Shown piece after piece: positions 1 to 14,134 of a stretch of DNA of 64,000 nucleotides (position 1 is its first letter; every line of letters starts with the position of its first letter). The notes below the pieces were generated by a model, which was given only the letters and a program-made list of their open reading frames with translations, was not told the origin of the DNA and ran no database searches. This stretch comes from Azonexus sp. GTDB taxonomy: Bacteria; Pseudomonadota; Gammaproteobacteria; Burkholderiales; Rhodocyclaceae. Both the position numbers and the translations under genes were made by a program. The stretch lies in contig NZ_JAVBXX010000007.1 of assembly GCF_030824335.1 (NCBI RefSeq), forward strand, positions 124,001-188,000, written 5' to 3'.

Positions 1-3670
<3,670 letters not shown>

Positions 3671-3671
<1 letters not shown>

Positions 3672-4222
3672 TGGATACACAGCAAATGCGGGCCATGTTG
3701 GCCGATGCCGAACTGATTCATTCCGAAGCCACGGTTCAGGCTGCGTTGACGCGGGTTGCCGACGAAATCTGTGCACGTCTGGCGGATCGTTATCCGCTGG
3801 TCTTGTGCGTGATGACCGGTGGTGTGGTTTTTTGCGGTCAACTGCTTGCCAAGCTGAATTTTCCGCTGGATTTCGATTACCTGCATGCCACGCGCTACGG
3901 CCCGGATACCCAGGGTGGCAAGATTTCCTGGCGGGTAGCGCCGTGGACGCCGGTGAAGGGACGCACGGTGCTGGTGGTCGACGACATTCTCGATGAAGGC
4001 ATCACGCTGGCTGCGGTTGAAGAAAGCCTGAAGCGTCTGGGTGCCGTCGAGGTGCTGACGGCAGTTTTTGCCGACAAACTGAATGGCAAGGAAAAACCCT
4101 TGTCGGCAGACTTTGTCGGTTTGACCGTGCCGGATCGTTTTGTCTTCGGCTACGGCATGGATGCCGGTGGTGCCTGGCGTAACTTGCCGGCCATCTATGC
4201 CAAGAAAGACGACGCTGCATGA
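3671..4222 (+). CDS. hpt: Hypoxanthine-guanine phosphoribosyltransferase
   Basis: Salvages hypoxanthine or guanine with PRPP to give IMP or GMP. The PRPP-binding loop VVDDILDEGIT is at residues 102-112 of 183. The frame opens upstream at 3566, but the ATG at 3671 overlaps the galU stop by one base, as elsewhere in this operon, and gives a family-typical length, so it is chosen. It lies two genes before a phosphorylase predicted to release hypoxanthine, which fits a salvage role. Confidence 0.9.
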
Positions 4223-4920
4223 GCGGCGTAACTGTGGCCGACTTCATCGCTTATTGGGAGCATGAAGGGCAGGCCTATGTGCGGCGTGGCGATTATGAAT
4301 GGATGGCTTCGCTGGTGCCGGGGCAGCGAGTACTTGAAGTGGGCTGCGGCGTGGGTTTTGCCACGCAAGCTCTGGTCAATCGCGGCTTGACGGTATTGGC
4401 GCTCGACAATCTGGAGGCGTGTCTGGCGACGACGCGGGCGCGTCTGGCTGCTGGAGATGTCGGTTTACTGCAGGCCGATGTGCTGACGCTGAACGATGCG
4501 CAGCGGGCTCAGGTCGAGGCTTTTGTCCCGGATGTCGTGGTCTGCTGGCTGATGGGGGCGCCGGCTGAGACGACCGGTGCGACGGCGAGCGATGGTGGCA
4601 ATGCTGTCGCGGCCTATCGGGAAAAGATACACCGGGCAATTGCCGTATTGGCAGCAAGCCTGCCCAGCGTGCAGGCCATTCATTACGTCGATCGTACTGC
4701 CATTCCCTGGCAGGCCAAGGATATCGGGCGCGATACCCTGGTTCGCTATCATCTGGGCAAAACCCTGCTCGATCTACCCTTCGTGGCACAGCGCAGCGAT
4801 GCGCTCTATCGTAAATTGGGCGATAACGTGGTCGACATCGGGCAAGTTCGCAAACCGCACCCCGCGCTAAAGAGCGTGGTGCCGACACTGGCGTCGCTGC
4901 TGGTCAAACGGAGAAAGTAA
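4219..4920 (+). CDS. Class I SAM-dependent methyltransferase, substrate unknown
   Basis: A 233-residue protein with a Rossmann motif I (VLEVGCGVGFA, residues 38-48), as in SAM-dependent methyltransferases. No further domain or close family is recognisable, so the substrate cannot be named. It is not obviously a tRNA, protein or quinone methyltransferase from what can be read. Its ATG overlaps the hpt stop by 4 bp, and the next gene starts one base after its stop, so it belongs to the same transcript as two purine-salvage genes. Confidence 0.8.
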   Translation: MSGVTVADFIAYWEHEGQAYVRRGDYEWMASLVPGQRVLEVGCGVGFATQALVNRGLTVLALDNLEACLATTRARLAAGDVGLLQADVLTLNDAQRAQVEAFVPDVVVCWLMGAPAETTGATASDGGNAVAAYREKIHRAIAVLAASLPSVQAIHYVDRTAIPWQAKDIGRDTLVRYHLGKTLLDLPFVAQRSDALYRKLGDNVVDIGQVRKPHPALKSVVPTLASLLVKRRK

Positions 4921-4921
4921 T

Positions 4922-5692
4922 ATGTTGGCAATCATTGGCGGCAGCGGTCTGACGACGCTGTCCAATCTCGACGTGTCGCACCGCGAAGTGGTCCGGACAC
5001 CGTATGGCGAACCCTCCGGTGCGCTGGTTTTTGGCCAGATCTGTGGCAAGCCGGCGGTGTTTTTACCGCGTCATGGTTACGGGCACAGTATTCCGCCACA
5101 TATGGTGAATTACCGGGCCAATCTCTGGGCCTTGAATCATCTGCAGGTGAGCGGCGTCATTTCGGTTGCCTCGGTCGGCGGTATCCGTGCTGACTTGCAG
5201 CCTGGCGATGTGGTGTTGCCCAGTCAGATCATCGATTACACCTGGGGGCGGAAGTCGACGTATTTCGATGGTGTCGGTTCGCCGGTAACCCATGTCGATT
5301 TTACCGAGCCTTACGATGCCGAGTTGAGCCGGAAAATTGCCGAGGCGGCTGAGTCACTGAGCATCCCGGTCAAGGTGGGCGGTGTTTATGCCGCGACGCA
5401 AGGGCCGCGTCTGGAAACGGCGGCAGAAATCAATCGCCTGGAGCGCGATGGTGCCGACATTGTCGGCATGACCGGAATGCCGGAAGCAATATTGGCCCGT
5501 GAACTGGGCTTGCCTTACGCTGCGATCAGCGTGATTGCCAACCATGCTGCAGGACGGGGAAGCAGCGCCAACGGCATCCATTTTGAAAGCCTGGAGCATG
5601 TACTGCAGTCGGCCATGGGGCAGGTCCGTACCATCATTGAAAAGGTGGTTGGGTGCCAGGCGGCTTGTCAGCCACTTGGCATATCAGTCTGA
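4922..5692 (+). CDS. S-methyl-5'-thioinosine phosphorylase (PNP/MTAP family)
   Basis: Belongs to the PNP/MTAP phosphorylase family. GGSG at residues 6-9 and PRHGYGH at 49-55 form the phosphate site. The base/ribose-site segment reads MTGMPEA (183-189); the MTGMPE form is typical of methylthioinosine phosphorylases rather than MTA phosphorylases (MTTVPE-like). The predicted reaction gives hypoxanthine and 5-methylthioribose-1-phosphate, in recycling of the methylthioadenosine from polyamine synthesis. The hypoxanthine would be the substrate of hpt in the same operon. An MTA or purine nucleoside phosphorylase is the alternative. Confidence 0.82.
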   Translation: MLAIIGGSGLTTLSNLDVSHREVVRTPYGEPSGALVFGQICGKPAVFLPRHGYGHSIPPHMVNYRANLWALNHLQVSGVISVASVGGIRADLQPGDVVLPSQIIDYTWGRKSTYFDGVGSPVTHVDFTEPYDAELSRKIAEAAESLSIPVKVGGVYAATQGPRLETAAEINRLERDGADIVGMTGMPEAILARELGLPYAAISVIANHAAGRGSSANGIHFESLEHVLQSAMGQVRTIIEKVVGCQAACQPLGISV

Positions 5693-5729
5693 GGCGTGTC
5701 AGTCTGGGTTCTGGCGAGGACGGCAGGGC

Positions 5730-8288
5730 TCAGATTTTCATGCGATCCATCAGGTCGGTTTCCAGCCGGATACGCTGATTGGTGTCACGCAGGTCGCCAC
5801 CGCTGATCAGGAACACATCCTCGGCCCGTTCGCCGAGGGTGGTGATCTTGGCGGTATGCAGTTCGGCGCCGTGTTCGGCGAGCGTGCTGGCAACCGTGTA
5901 GAGCAGGCCGGGGCGGTCGGCAGCGATCAATGAAAGGACGAAGTGCAAGCCTTTTTCATCGCCGCGAATACTGACTTCCGGTTTGATCGGGAAATGCTTG
6001 ACCTGACGGGACAATCGGCCGGCTGACGGGACTTCCGGTGGTAATTGGTGGGTCAGGCGCTCTTCCAGTTCATGTTCGATATAAGCCAGCATCTCCCGGT
6101 TATGGTCGCGCTTTTCCACGTCGAGCAGGATGAAACTGTCCAGTGCGTAACCGTGTGCCGTGGTGTGAATCTTGGCATCGACAATGCTGTAGCCGGCACG
6201 GGCAAAAAAGCCGACTAGGCGGGCGAACAGGTCTGGTTGGTCCTGGGTGTACACCATGACCTGCAGGCCGACCCCTTCCTGCCACAACCGGGCGCGCACG
6301 ACCGGTTGATTGTTGAAGATCCGGTAGTGCAGCGAGCGGGTGTGCCAGGCAATTTCTTCCGCCGAGTGGCGCAAAAAATAAACCGTATCCAGTTGCTTCC
6401 ACAGCCGTTCATGCACGGTGTCGGACAGGGCGAAGAAGCGTAGCAGACGCATTGCTTCGGCCTGGCGCTCGGCGATGATACCGTGGGCAACGGGCGCTTC
6501 GTCCTGGGTCAGGAAGTGCAGTGTCTGGTGGTAAAGATCGGAGAGCAGCTTGCCTTTCCACTGATTCCAGACTTTCGGGCTGGTGCCGCGAATGTCGGCA
6601 TGGGTCAGTAGATAGAGTGCTTGCAAATGACGTGTATCGCCGACCAGCGCAGCAAATTTACTGATTACATCGGGGTTGCTGAGATCTTCCTTCTGTGCAA
6701 TCTGTGCCATGTTCAGGTGATTGCGTACCAGCCAGACCACCAGTTCAGTGTCTTCTGCGGTCAACCCGTGATTCTCGCAAAATTCCCGGGCGTCGACGGT
6801 GCCTTTTTCCGAATGGTCGCCGCCGCGTCCCTTGGCGATGTCGTGAAAGAGGGCGCCAACATAGAGTAGCCAGGGGCGTTCGAACTCGTCGATGATGCGC
6901 GAACAGATTGGATATTCGTGAGCAAACTCGCTCATCGTGAAGCGACGCAGATTGCGCAATACCTGCAGGATATGCTGGTCGACGGTGTAGACGTGGAACA
7001 GGTCGTGCTGCATCTGGCCGACGATACGTCCGAAGTTCGGCAGGTAGGCGCCAAGGATGTCGAGTTGGTTCATCCGGCGGAATTCATGCACGATGCCGCG
7101 TTCGCCCTGCAGCAATTTCAGGAACATGGCCCGGTTGGCCGGATCGGCCCGGAATTTTGTATCGATCTGCTGACCGGCCAACCACAGGGCGCGCAGCGTG
7201 CTGGCCGTCATGCCTTGAAGTTCGTGGCTTTCCTGCATGATCAGGAAGGGGTCGAAAATCAGGCCGGGCTGGCGTTCGAACAGGTCTTTGTCGCGAATGT
7301 CGAGCAGGTTGCCGACGATCTGGAAGTGCTCGTCAAAATTTTGCGGGTGTTGCAAGGTTTCCGGCGCAAGCGCAGCTTCGATATTTTGCAGGACAATGGT
7401 ATTGAGTAGTGTCAGGCCCTTGGCGTTGCGGTAATAGGCTTGCATGACCTGCTCGGAGGCGCGTTTCGAGTCGTTGTCCTTGAAGCCGTAACGTCCTGCC
7501 AGATTGGCCTGGTAATCAAAGAGCAGGCGGTCTTCGCGGCGCCCGGCAAGAAAGTGCAGGCGAATACGCAGATGTCGCAGGTAATCTTCAAAATGTTTAC
7601 CGAAAGCGACTCCTTCCTGGGATATCACACCTTCGCGACCGAATTCATCCCAGGTGGTTCCATAGCCGGCCGCCTTGGCGATCCAGAAAATGATCTGCAG
7701 ATCACGCAAGCCGCCCGGGGATTCCTTGATGTTGGGTTCCAGGCTGTAGGGGGTTTCGTTGTAGCGCAGGTGGCGTTCCTGCTGTTCGAGTCGTTTTGCC
7801 TGGAAAAAACCGAGCGGATCGAGGTTGCCGTGCAGGCGTTTCTGGAATGTGGCAAACAGTTTGTCGCTACCGGTGATCAGGCGCGCTTCGAGTAAGGCGG
7901 TTTGTACCGTGATGTCCTGTGCTGCTTCATTCAGGCATTCCTGAATTGTTCTGACGCTGTGTCCAATTTCCAGGCCAATATCCCAGAAGTGACCAATCAG
8001 CCGCTCCAGCTTTGCCTCTGTCGTGGCACTGGCCGTTTGCGGCAGCAAGATCAACAGGTCGATATCGGAGGCCGGATAAAGTTCACCGCGGCCGTAGCCG
8101 CCAACCGCAGCCAGTGCCATCGAGGCAGGGAAGTCGAATGCCGACCATAACTGACGCAGGATGTCATCGACATCGGTGCAGCGCTGGCGCAGTAAAGCTT
8201 CGGCATCGTTGTCCTGCTCATAGCGAGCTTGCAGAATGCTTTGGCGTGATTTGACCTGGGCTCGCAGGGCTGCGACATCGACGTTCAT
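5730..8288 (-). CDS. glnD: Bifunctional uridylyltransferase/uridylyl-removing enzyme GlnD
   Basis: Senses glutamine and uridylylates or deuridylylates the PII signal proteins, controlling nitrogen assimilation. The nucleotidyltransferase motif [16 protein letters not shown] is at residues 63-78, with an HD domain in the middle ([15 protein letters not shown]) and two ACT domains at the C-terminus. The 852-residue length fits the family. The ATG overlaps the stop of map (ATGA), so map-glnD is a coupled pair. It converges on the methylthioinosine phosphorylase gene. Confidence 0.97.
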   Translation of the reverse strand: MNVDVAALRAQVKSRQSILQARYEQDNDAEALLRQRCTDVDDILRQLWSAFDFPASMALAAVGGYGRGELYPASDIDLLILLPQTASATTEAKLERLIGHFWDIGLEIGHSVRTIQECLNEAAQDITVQTALLEARLITGSDKLFATFQKRLHGNLDPLGFFQAKRLEQQERHLRYNETPYSLEPNIKESPGGLRDLQIIFWIAKAAGYGTTWDEFGREGVISQEGVAFGKHFEDYLRHLRIRLHFLAGRREDRLLFDYQANLAGRYGFKDNDSKRASEQVMQAYYRNAKGLTLLNTIVLQNIEAALAPETLQHPQNFDEHFQIVGNLLDIRDKDLFERQPGLIFDPFLIMQESHELQGMTASTLRALWLAGQQIDTKFRADPANRAMFLKLLQGERGIVHEFRRMNQLDILGAYLPNFGRIVGQMQHDLFHVYTVDQHILQVLRNLRRFTMSEFAHEYPICSRIIDEFERPWLLYVGALFHDIAKGRGGDHSEKGTVDAREFCENHGLTAEDTELVVWLVRNHLNMAQIAQKEDLSNPDVISKFAALVGDTRHLQALYLLTHADIRGTSPKVWNQWKGKLLSDLYHQTLHFLTQDEAPVAHGIIAERQAEAMRLLRFFALSDTVHERLWKQLDTVYFLRHSAEEIAWHTRSLHYRIFNNQPVVRARLWQEGVGLQVMVYTQDQPDLFARLVGFFARAGYSIVDAKIHTTAHGYALDSFILLDVEKRDHNREMLAYIEHELEERLTHQLPPEVPSAGRLSRQVKHFPIKPEVSIRGDEKGLHFVLSLIAADRPGLLYTVASTLAEHGAELHTAKITTLGERAEDVFLISGGDLRDTNQRIRLETDLMDRMKI

Positions 8289-9088
8289 CAGGCAATCCAG
8301 TCTGGTTTGGGGCGGCAGCCGGCGGAAAGGGTCATGATCTCGTAACCGGTCTCGGTGACGAGCAGGGTGTGTTCGTACTGGGCGGACAGGCTGCGGTCCT
8401 TGGTCACGATGGTCCAGCCGTCATTCATTTCGCGAATGGCCGCCTTGCCGGCGTTGATCATCGGTTCGATGGTGAACATCATGCCGGCTTCAAGTTTTAT
8501 GCCTGTCCCACTTTTGCCGTAATGCACCACTTGCGGGTCTTCGTGGAAGTTCTTGCCGATGCCATGACCACAGAATTCTCTGACCACCGAATAACCGTTT
8601 TTCTCCGCGTGTTTCTGGATGATCGCGCCGATATCGCCGAGGTGGGCACCGGGCTTGACCACCGAGATGCCCAGCCACATGCATTCGAAGGTGATTTCGC
8701 ACAGGCGTTTGGCCTGGATGGAGCCTTCGCCAACGATGAACATCCGGCTGGTGTCGCCGTGGTAGCCATCTTTGATTGTCGTGATATCGAGATTGACGAT
8801 ATCGCCATTTTTCAGCACACGATCACTGGGCACGCCATGGCAAACCTGCTGGTTGATCGAGGTGCAGATTGATTTTGGATAAGGATCGTAGCCGGACGGG
8901 GCGTAATTCAGCGGGGCTGGGATGCATTGCTGCACATCGACCATGTAGTCGTGGCAGAGTTTGTCGAGTTCTTCCGTGGTTACGCCGACTTTGACGAAAG
9001 GTTCAATGTAGTCGAGAACTTCGGCCGCAAGGCGCCCGGCGACGCGCATTTTTTCAATTTCTTCAGGCGTCTTGATCGTGATGCTCAT
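8288..9088 (-). CDS. map: Methionine aminopeptidase type I
   Basis: Removes the initiator methionine from nascent proteins. The five metal ligands of the pita-bread fold are visible: two Asp ([16 protein letters not shown]), His in [12 protein letters not shown], Glu in FTIEPM and Glu in QYEHTLLVT. Length is 266 residues, as expected. map usually stands divergent to rpsB; here rmlD is inserted between the two. The stop overlaps the glnD start. Confidence 0.96.
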   Translation of the reverse strand: MSITIKTPEEIEKMRVAGRLAAEVLDYIEPFVKVGVTTEELDKLCHDYMVDVQQCIPAPLNYAPSGYDPYPKSICTSINQQVCHGVPSDRVLKNGDIVNLDITTIKDGYHGDTSRMFIVGEGSIQAKRLCEITFECMWLGISVVKPGAHLGDIGAIIQKHAEKNGYSVVREFCGHGIGKNFHEDPQVVHYGKSGTGIKLEAGMMFTIEPMINAGKAAIREMNDGWTIVTKDRSLSAQYEHTLLVTETGYEIMTLSAGCRPKPDWIA

Positions 9089-9200
9089 GATTTTTTTTGG
9101 TGCGTTGGGGAGGGGCTAGGATAAATGATGCCCTGCGTTTCGCAAAGCCATGTGCGCTGGTAATGGCATACTGCGCACGTTTCCATTAGGGAGGTTGGGC

Positions 9201-10097
9201 ATGGCAATACTGTTGCTGGGCAAGGACGGTCAGGTTGGCTGGCAGTTGCAACGGGCGCTGGCGCCGATCGGTCAGGTGCTGGCTTGTGGTCGCGCCGAAT
9301 GCGATCTGGGCGATCCGCTAGCGATTCGTGCGCTGATACGCCGGGTTCAACCGTCGGTCATCGTCAATGCAAGTGCATATACCGCGGTAGACAAAGCCGA
9401 GTCTGAACCAGAGCTTGCTGCGCGGATCAATACGGATACACCGGGGATTCTGGCCGAAGAGGCGAAGATACTCGACGCGTTGTTGGTGCACTACTCGACG
9501 GACTACGTGTACGACGGCAAGAAAGACAGCCCGTACGTCGAAACCGATGCGGTTGCCCCGCAGAGTGTTTATGGGCAGAGCAAGCTGGCGGGTGAAGCGG
9601 CTATCCGCGCCGTCGGCGGCAAGTCCCTGATTTTTCGTACCAGTTGGGTTTTTGGCGAGCACGGTGCAAATTTCGTCAAGACCATCTTGCGTCTGGCGGG
9701 AACAAAGGACGATCTCGGGGTCGTTGCCGATCAATTCGGCAACCCGACGCCGGCGGCTTTGATCGCCGATGTTACCGCCAATGTGCTGGCGCTGCTGTCC
9801 TGCGGTCAACGGCTTGAAAAGGGCGAAAATCGGCTGTATCACCTGGCATCGTCAAGAGCTGTCAGTTGGTGTGATTTTGCCCGCAGCATCGTTGATCTCG
9901 CCGCAACTGCCGGGCATGAGTTGCGTTTGCAGTCCGGGGCGATCCGTGCCATCACAACGGCTGAGTATCCAACGCCGGCCCGTCGGCCGGGCAACTCCCG
10001 GCTGGACTGTCGGCAACTTGAAGCGGATTTTGGCTTGCAGATGCCGGATTGGCAGCCTTATCTCGAGCGCATGCTGGTGTCCAGTGCCGGAAAGTAG
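9201..10097 (+). CDS. rfbD: dTDP-4-dehydrorhamnose reductase
   Basis: Catalyses the last step of dTDP-L-rhamnose synthesis. It is an NAD(P)H-dependent short-chain reductase: the dinucleotide motif GKDGQVG is at residues 7-13, followed by STDYVYDG (99-106) and the catalytic YGQSK (124-128). The frame is open from 9150, but the ATG at 9201 has an AGGGAGG ribosome site and puts the nucleotide-binding strand at the N-terminus, giving 298 residues. The other rml genes are not next to it. Confidence 0.92.
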   Translation: MAILLLGKDGQVGWQLQRALAPIGQVLACGRAECDLGDPLAIRALIRRVQPSVIVNASAYTAVDKAESEPELAARINTDTPGILAEEAKILDALLVHYSTDYVYDGKKDSPYVETDAVAPQSVYGQSKLAGEAAIRAVGGKSLIFRTSWVFGEHGANFVKTILRLAGTKDDLGVVADQFGNPTPAALIADVTANVLALLSCGQRLEKGENRLYHLASSRAVSWCDFARSIVDLAATAGHELRLQSGAIRAITTAEYPTPARRPGNSRLDCRQLEADFGLQMPDWQPYLERMLVSSAGK

Positions 10098-10150
10098 CTT
10101 GCGCAACCCCATTCGTCCTGTTCTCTTGTATTAGCGTGTGTTCAGGTCTT

Positions 10151-10177
10151 TTGACCCGTTGATTTAGATGCTATAAT
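10151..10177 (+). promoter_or_regulatory. rpsB promoter (extended -10)
   Basis: TTGACC at 10151-10156 and TATAAT at 10172-10177 are separated by 15 bp. TG one base before the -10 makes it an extended -10 promoter, which can compensate for the short spacer. Transcription would begin near 10184, leaving a leader of about 150 nt before rpsB. Confidence 0.75.
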
Positions 10178-10183
10178 CGACGG

Positions 10184-10336
10184 GTTTTTCTCGATCAGTC
10201 AGATCGCGAATCACGGCGTCGCGTCTCAAGCGCGACGTCAAATCCACACATTCGCCGATTAAGGGTGTTCGTCAAAACCAAATAATGACGGACGTTAGCG
10301 GCGGGTGGCGGTTCAACCCTTAAAGGAGTTTTTGCA
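10184..10336 (+). promoter_or_regulatory. rpsB 5' leader, possible S2 autoregulatory region
   Basis: About 150 nt of untranslated leader. A perfect 6-bp GC hairpin (GTCGCG 10218-10223 with CGCGAC 10231-10236) is visible, and GGGT/ACCC can pair just before the AAAGGAG ribosome site. In E. coli the rpsB leader mediates feedback by S2; the same here is inference. Confidence 0.4.
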
Positions 10337-11083
10337 ATGTCCGTTACTATGCGCGAAATGCTGGAGGCTGGTGTTCACTTCGGTCACCAGACCCGTTTCT
10401 GGTCCCCCAAGATGGCTCCGTACATCTTCGGTGCACGCAACAAGATTCACATCGTCAACCTCGAAAAGACCTTGGCCAAATACAACGAAGCCATGGCTTT
10501 CGTGAAGAAGCTGTCGGCTAATCGCGGCAATATCCTGTTCGTTGGTACCAAGCGTCAGGCCCGTGAAATCATCGGCGAAGAAGCGGCACGTGCCGGTTCG
10601 CCGTGTGTTGACCAGCGCTGGCTGGGCGGCATGCTGACCAACTTCAAGACGGTCCGCACCTCGATCAAGCGCCTGAAGGATATGGAACTGGCTGTTGAAG
10701 CTGGTGATCTGGAAACCATGTCGAAGAAGGAAGCACTGACCTTCCGTCGCGAACTGGAAAAGCTGCAGAAGTCCATCGGCGGCATCAAGGATATGGCTGG
10801 TCTGCCGGATGCCATCTTCGTCGTTGACGTCGGCTACCACAAGATCGCCATCACCGAAGCCGAAAAGCTCGGCATTCCGGTCATTGGCGTGGTCGATACC
10901 AACCACTCTCCGGAAGGCGTTTCCTACGTTATCCCCGGTAACGATGACTCTTCCCGCGCCATCCAGTTGTACGCCCGCGGCGTGGCCGATGCCATCCTCG
11001 AAGGCCGTAGCATGGCGCTGCAGGAAATTGTTGCCGCCGGTGGCGACGACGAGTTCGTCGAAGTCGACGAAGCTGCAGAATAA
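10337..11083 (+). CDS. rpsB: 30S ribosomal protein S2
   Basis: Component of the small ribosomal subunit. The N-terminus ([18 protein letters not shown]) and the GTKRQARE and [12 protein letters not shown] segments are unmistakable S2 features; length is 248 residues. A strong AAAGGAG lies before the ATG. It heads the rpsB-tsf-pyrH-frr cluster, with its own promoter and long leader. Codon use is strongly biased, as in highly expressed genes. Confidence 0.98.
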   Translation: MSVTMREMLEAGVHFGHQTRFWSPKMAPYIFGARNKIHIVNLEKTLAKYNEAMAFVKKLSANRGNILFVGTKRQAREIIGEEAARAGSPCVDQRWLGGMLTNFKTVRTSIKRLKDMELAVEAGDLETMSKKEALTFRRELEKLQKSIGGIKDMAGLPDAIFVVDVGYHKIAITEAEKLGIPVIGVVDTNHSPEGVSYVIPGNDDSSRAIQLYARGVADAILEGRSMALQEIVAAGGDDEFVEVDEAAE

Positions 11084-11110
11084 AAGCTGCTGAAAAAATA
11101 CGGTTGTAAC

Positions 11111-11131
11111 GGCGGAGCCTCAGGCTCCGCC
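11111..11131 (+). terminator. rpsB-tsf intergenic hairpin (attenuator)
   Basis: Perfect 9-bp stem (GGCGGAGCC / GGCTCCGCC) with a 3-nt loop, followed by TGTTTTC. The weak T tract suggests partial termination that sets the S2:EF-Ts ratio. Confidence 0.6.
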
Positions 11132-11157
11132 TGTTTTCAAAGCTCAGGAGATTGAAT

Positions 11158-12057
11158 ATGGCGGCAATTACCGCAGGTATGGTGGCAGAGCTGCGCGGCA
11201 AGACCGACGCGCCGATGATGGAATGCAAGAAGGCCTTGACCGAAGCCGATGGCGACATGGCCAAGGCAGAAGAGATTCTTCGCGTCAAGCTGGGTAACAA
11301 GGCGTCCAAGGCTGCTGCCCGGATCGCTGCTGAAGGTATCGTTGCAGTCAGCATTTCGGCCGATGGCAAGACTGGTGCAATCATCGAAGTTAATAGCGAA
11401 ACCGATTTCGTCGCCAAGAACGACGAGTTCATCGCGCTCGTTAACGGTTGTGCCGCACTGGTTGCAGCCAATAACCCGGCTGATGTGGCTGCACTGTCGG
11501 CGCTGCCGATGGGCGAAGGTACTGTTGAATCGACCCGTACCGCACTGATCGGCAAGATCGGCGAGAACATGACGATTCGTCGCTTTGCCCGTTGCGAAGG
11601 CAAGGGCAAGCTGGTTTCCTACATTCACGGCGGTGCCAAGGTTGGCGTGCTGGTTGATCTGGTCGGTGGCGATGAGCAACTGGGCAAGGATCTGGCAATG
11701 CACATTGCTGCTTCCAAGCCGAAGTCGCTGGATGCATCCGGTGTTTCCGCCGAGTTGCTCGACACCGAGCGTCGCGTGGCCATCGAGAAAGCCCGTGAAG
11801 CCGGCAAGCCGGAAGCGATGCTGGAAAAGATCGCCGAAGGTACTGTGCAGAAGTATCTGAAGGATGTTACGTTGCTCGGCCAGGTTTTTGTCAAGGCCGC
11901 TGACGGCAAGCAGACGATTGAACAGTTGCTGAAGGAAAAGGGCGCTTCGGTGGCCAGCTTCACGCTGTACATGGTTGGCGAAGGCATTGAAAAGAAGGTT
12001 GACGACTTCGCTGCCGAAGTTGCTGCCCAGGCTGCCGCTGCTGCTGCCAAGAAGTAA
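11158..12057 (+). CDS. tsf: Elongation factor Ts
   Basis: Nucleotide exchange factor for EF-Tu. The signature [12 protein letters not shown] near residue 20 and the TDFVAKN contact segment identify it. The ATG at 11158 is preceded by CAGGAG at proper spacing; an in-frame TTG two codons upstream is not needed. Length is 299 residues. It lies behind rpsB after a hairpin and ends 15 bp before pyrH. Confidence 0.98.
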   Translation: MAAITAGMVAELRGKTDAPMMECKKALTEADGDMAKAEEILRVKLGNKASKAAARIAAEGIVAVSISADGKTGAIIEVNSETDFVAKNDEFIALVNGCAALVAANNPADVAALSALPMGEGTVESTRTALIGKIGENMTIRRFARCEGKGKLVSYIHGGAKVGVLVDLVGGDEQLGKDLAMHIAASKPKSLDASGVSAELLDTERRVAIEKAREAGKPEAMLEKIAEGTVQKYLKDVTLLGQVFVKAADGKQTIEQLLKEKGASVASFTLYMVGEGIEKKVDDFAAEVAAQAAAAAAKK

Positions 12058-12072
12058 TTGAAAGGAATGCCG

Positions 12073-12789
12073 ATGACTACACCCAAATACAAGCGCATCC
12101 TGCTGAAACTTTCCGGTGAGGCCCTGATGGGCGGTGATGCTTACGGCATCAATCCGCAGACCATTCTGGGTATCTGCGCGGAAATCAAGGCAGTTGCCGA
12201 CCTGGGTGTGGAAATCGGCGTCGTGATCGGCGGTGGCAACATCTTCCGCGGGATGGCCGGTACGGCCACCGGGATGGATCGCGCTACCGCAGATTACATG
12301 GGCATGCTGGCCACGGTGATGAACGCCATGGCGCTGTCCGACGCAATGCGTCAAACCGGCCTGAATGCCCGTGTGCAATCGGCCCTGAATATCGAGCAGG
12401 TAATCGAGCCGTACATTCGCGGCAAGGCGATCCGCTATCTGGAAGAAGGCAAGGTGGTAATTTTTGGTGCCGGTACCGGCAACCCCTTCTTCACCACCGA
12501 TACCGCTGCAGCATTGCGCGGTTCGGAAATCGGCGCGGAAATCGTGCTGAAGGCGACCAAGGTCGACGGAATTTACACGGCTGATCCGAAGAAAGATCCT
12601 TCGGCCACTCGTTATGACAAGATCAGCTTCAACGATGCGATTTCGCAAAACCTCGCGGTGATGGATGCGACTGCGTTCGCGCTGTGCCGTGATCAGAAAC
12701 TGCCGATCAACGTATTCTCCATCTTCAAGACCGGCGCGCTGAAGCGCGTGGTTTGCGGTGAAGATGAGGGTACGCTGGTTTATTGCTGA
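12073..12789 (+). CDS. pyrH: Uridylate kinase (UMP kinase)
   Basis: Phosphorylates UMP to UDP; hexameric bacterial type of the amino acid kinase fold. LKLSGE (residues 11-16) and GGGNIFRG (53-60) are the characteristic motifs. The ATG at 12073 sits 6 nt behind AAAGGA and gives 238 residues; upstream TTG and ATG codons overlap that ribosome site and were rejected. The order tsf-pyrH-frr is conserved. Confidence 0.97.
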   Translation: MTTPKYKRILLKLSGEALMGGDAYGINPQTILGICAEIKAVADLGVEIGVVIGGGNIFRGMAGTATGMDRATADYMGMLATVMNAMALSDAMRQTGLNARVQSALNIEQVIEPYIRGKAIRYLEEGKVVIFGAGTGNPFFTTDTAAALRGSEIGAEIVLKATKVDGIYTADPKKDPSATRYDKISFNDAISQNLAVMDATAFALCRDQKLPINVFSIFKTGALKRVVCGEDEGTLVYC

Positions 12790-12800
12790 GGGAGAAAGTG

Positions 12801-13358
12801 ATGATTGCTGAACTCAAGAAAACTGCTGACCACAAGATGCAGAAAACGCTGGAGGCGTTGAAGAACGACCTGCTGAAGATTCGTACTGGACGTGCGCATA
12901 TCGGTTTGCTCGATCATGTGATGGTGGATTATTACGGTTCGCCGGTGCCGGTGAATCAGGTGGCCAATATCACGTTGGTCGATTCGCGCACCTTGGGTGT
13001 CCAGGCGTGGGAAAAAGGCATGGTTCAGAAGGTCGAGAAAGCGATTCGCGATTCCGACCTGGGTCTGAATCCCGCCTCGCAGGGTGACCTGATTCGCGTG
13101 CCGATGCCGGCGTTGACCGAAGAACGTCGCCGTGATCTGATCAAAGTCGTCAAGAACGAAGGCGAGGCTGCCAAGGTGGCGATCCGCAATCTGCGCCGTG
13201 ATGCCAATACGCATTTGAAGGATGCGCTCAAGAAGGGCGAAATTCCGGAGGATGATGAGCGTCGTGCCCAGGATGATGTGCAGAAACTGACCGATAAATC
13301 CATTGCCGAAGTCGACAAGATGCTCGCCGCCAAAGAGGCCGAGCTGATGCAGATCTGA
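12801..13358 (+). CDS. frr: Ribosome recycling factor
   Basis: Splits post-termination ribosomes together with EF-G. It has exactly the typical 185 residues from the ATG at 12801, which follows GAGGGAGAAAG. Family segments visible include KIRTGRAH near residue 30 and the C-terminal basic helix region with RRDANTHLK. It lies 11 bp after pyrH. Confidence 0.97.
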   Translation: MIAELKKTADHKMQKTLEALKNDLLKIRTGRAHIGLLDHVMVDYYGSPVPVNQVANITLVDSRTLGVQAWEKGMVQKVEKAIRDSDLGLNPASQGDLIRVPMPALTEERRRDLIKVVKNEGEAAKVAIRNLRRDANTHLKDALKKGEIPEDDERRAQDDVQKLTDKSIAEVDKMLAAKEAELMQI

Positions 13359-13372
13359 GCCGTTCTGGCTGC

Positions 13373-14134
13373 ATGGCTCTTTTCTCCAGTTCGACGCGTG
13401 ATGTTCCGCAGGTTGCGGCAGTGCCGAAACACGTTGCTGTCATCATGGACGGCAACGGGCGCTGGGCAAAAAAACGTTTTCTGCCGCGTGTGGCAGGGCA
13501 TGTCAAAGGGGTCGAACTGGTCCGCGAGATGGTGCGTTCCTGTCTCGAACGTGGCGTCCAGTATCTGACCCTGTTTGCCTTTTCTTCCGAAAACTGGCGT
13601 CGACCGCAAGAAGAAGTAACCTTGCTGATGCAGTTGTTCGTCAAGGCGCTGGAGCAGGAGGTCGAGAAACTCGACCGTAATGGTGTCCGCCTGCATGTGA
13701 TCGGCGATCTGTCGCGCTTTGATCCCGGTTTGCAGGCGCTGATTCGCCAGGCTGAGCAGCGGACGGCCGGTAATACCCGGCTTGATTTGACCATTGCGGC
13801 CAATTACGGCGGGCGCTGGGACATCATGCAGGCGGTTAACCGCATGGCCGAGGCTTTTCCGGAAAAGGCAGCGGCCTGGGAAGAGGGCGATATCGAGCCG
13901 TTTCTCTCCATGCATTTTGCCCCGGAGCCCGACCTGTTCATTCGCACCGGCGGCGAACAGCGGGTCAGTAATTTTCTGCTCTGGCAACTGGCCTATACCG
14001 AATTTTTCTTCACGCCAACGCTCTGGCCGGATTTCAATGGCGAAGAGTTCGACAAGGCGATTCTTTCCTATCAGCAACGCGAGCGTCGTTTTGGACGTAC
14101 CAGCGAACAATTGACGGACAATTCCCATGCTTAA
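13373..14134 (+). CDS. uppS: Undecaprenyl diphosphate synthase
   Basis: cis-Prenyltransferase that makes the C55 lipid carrier for peptidoglycan and O-antigen. [13 protein letters not shown] carries the catalytic Asp at about D26; [15 protein letters not shown] is the second signature. Length is 253 residues. Its end overlaps cdsA by 8 bp. Confidence 0.97.
   Translation: MALFSSSTRDVPQVAAVPKHVAVIMDGNGRWAKKRFLPRVAGHVKGVELVREMVRSCLERGVQYLTLFAFSSENWRRPQEEVTLLMQLFVKALEQEVEKLDRNGVRLHVIGDLSRFDPGLQALIRQAEQRTAGNTRLDLTIAANYGGRWDIMQAVNRMAEAFPEKAAAWEEGDIEPFLSMHFAPEPDLFIRTGGEQRVSNFLLWQLAYTEFFFTPTLWPDFNGEEFDKAILSYQQRERRFGRTSEQLTDNSHA

Noticed and set aside
11137-12648. 503-codon open frame on the - strand
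   Set aside because: Antisense to tsf and pyrH, both unmistakable.
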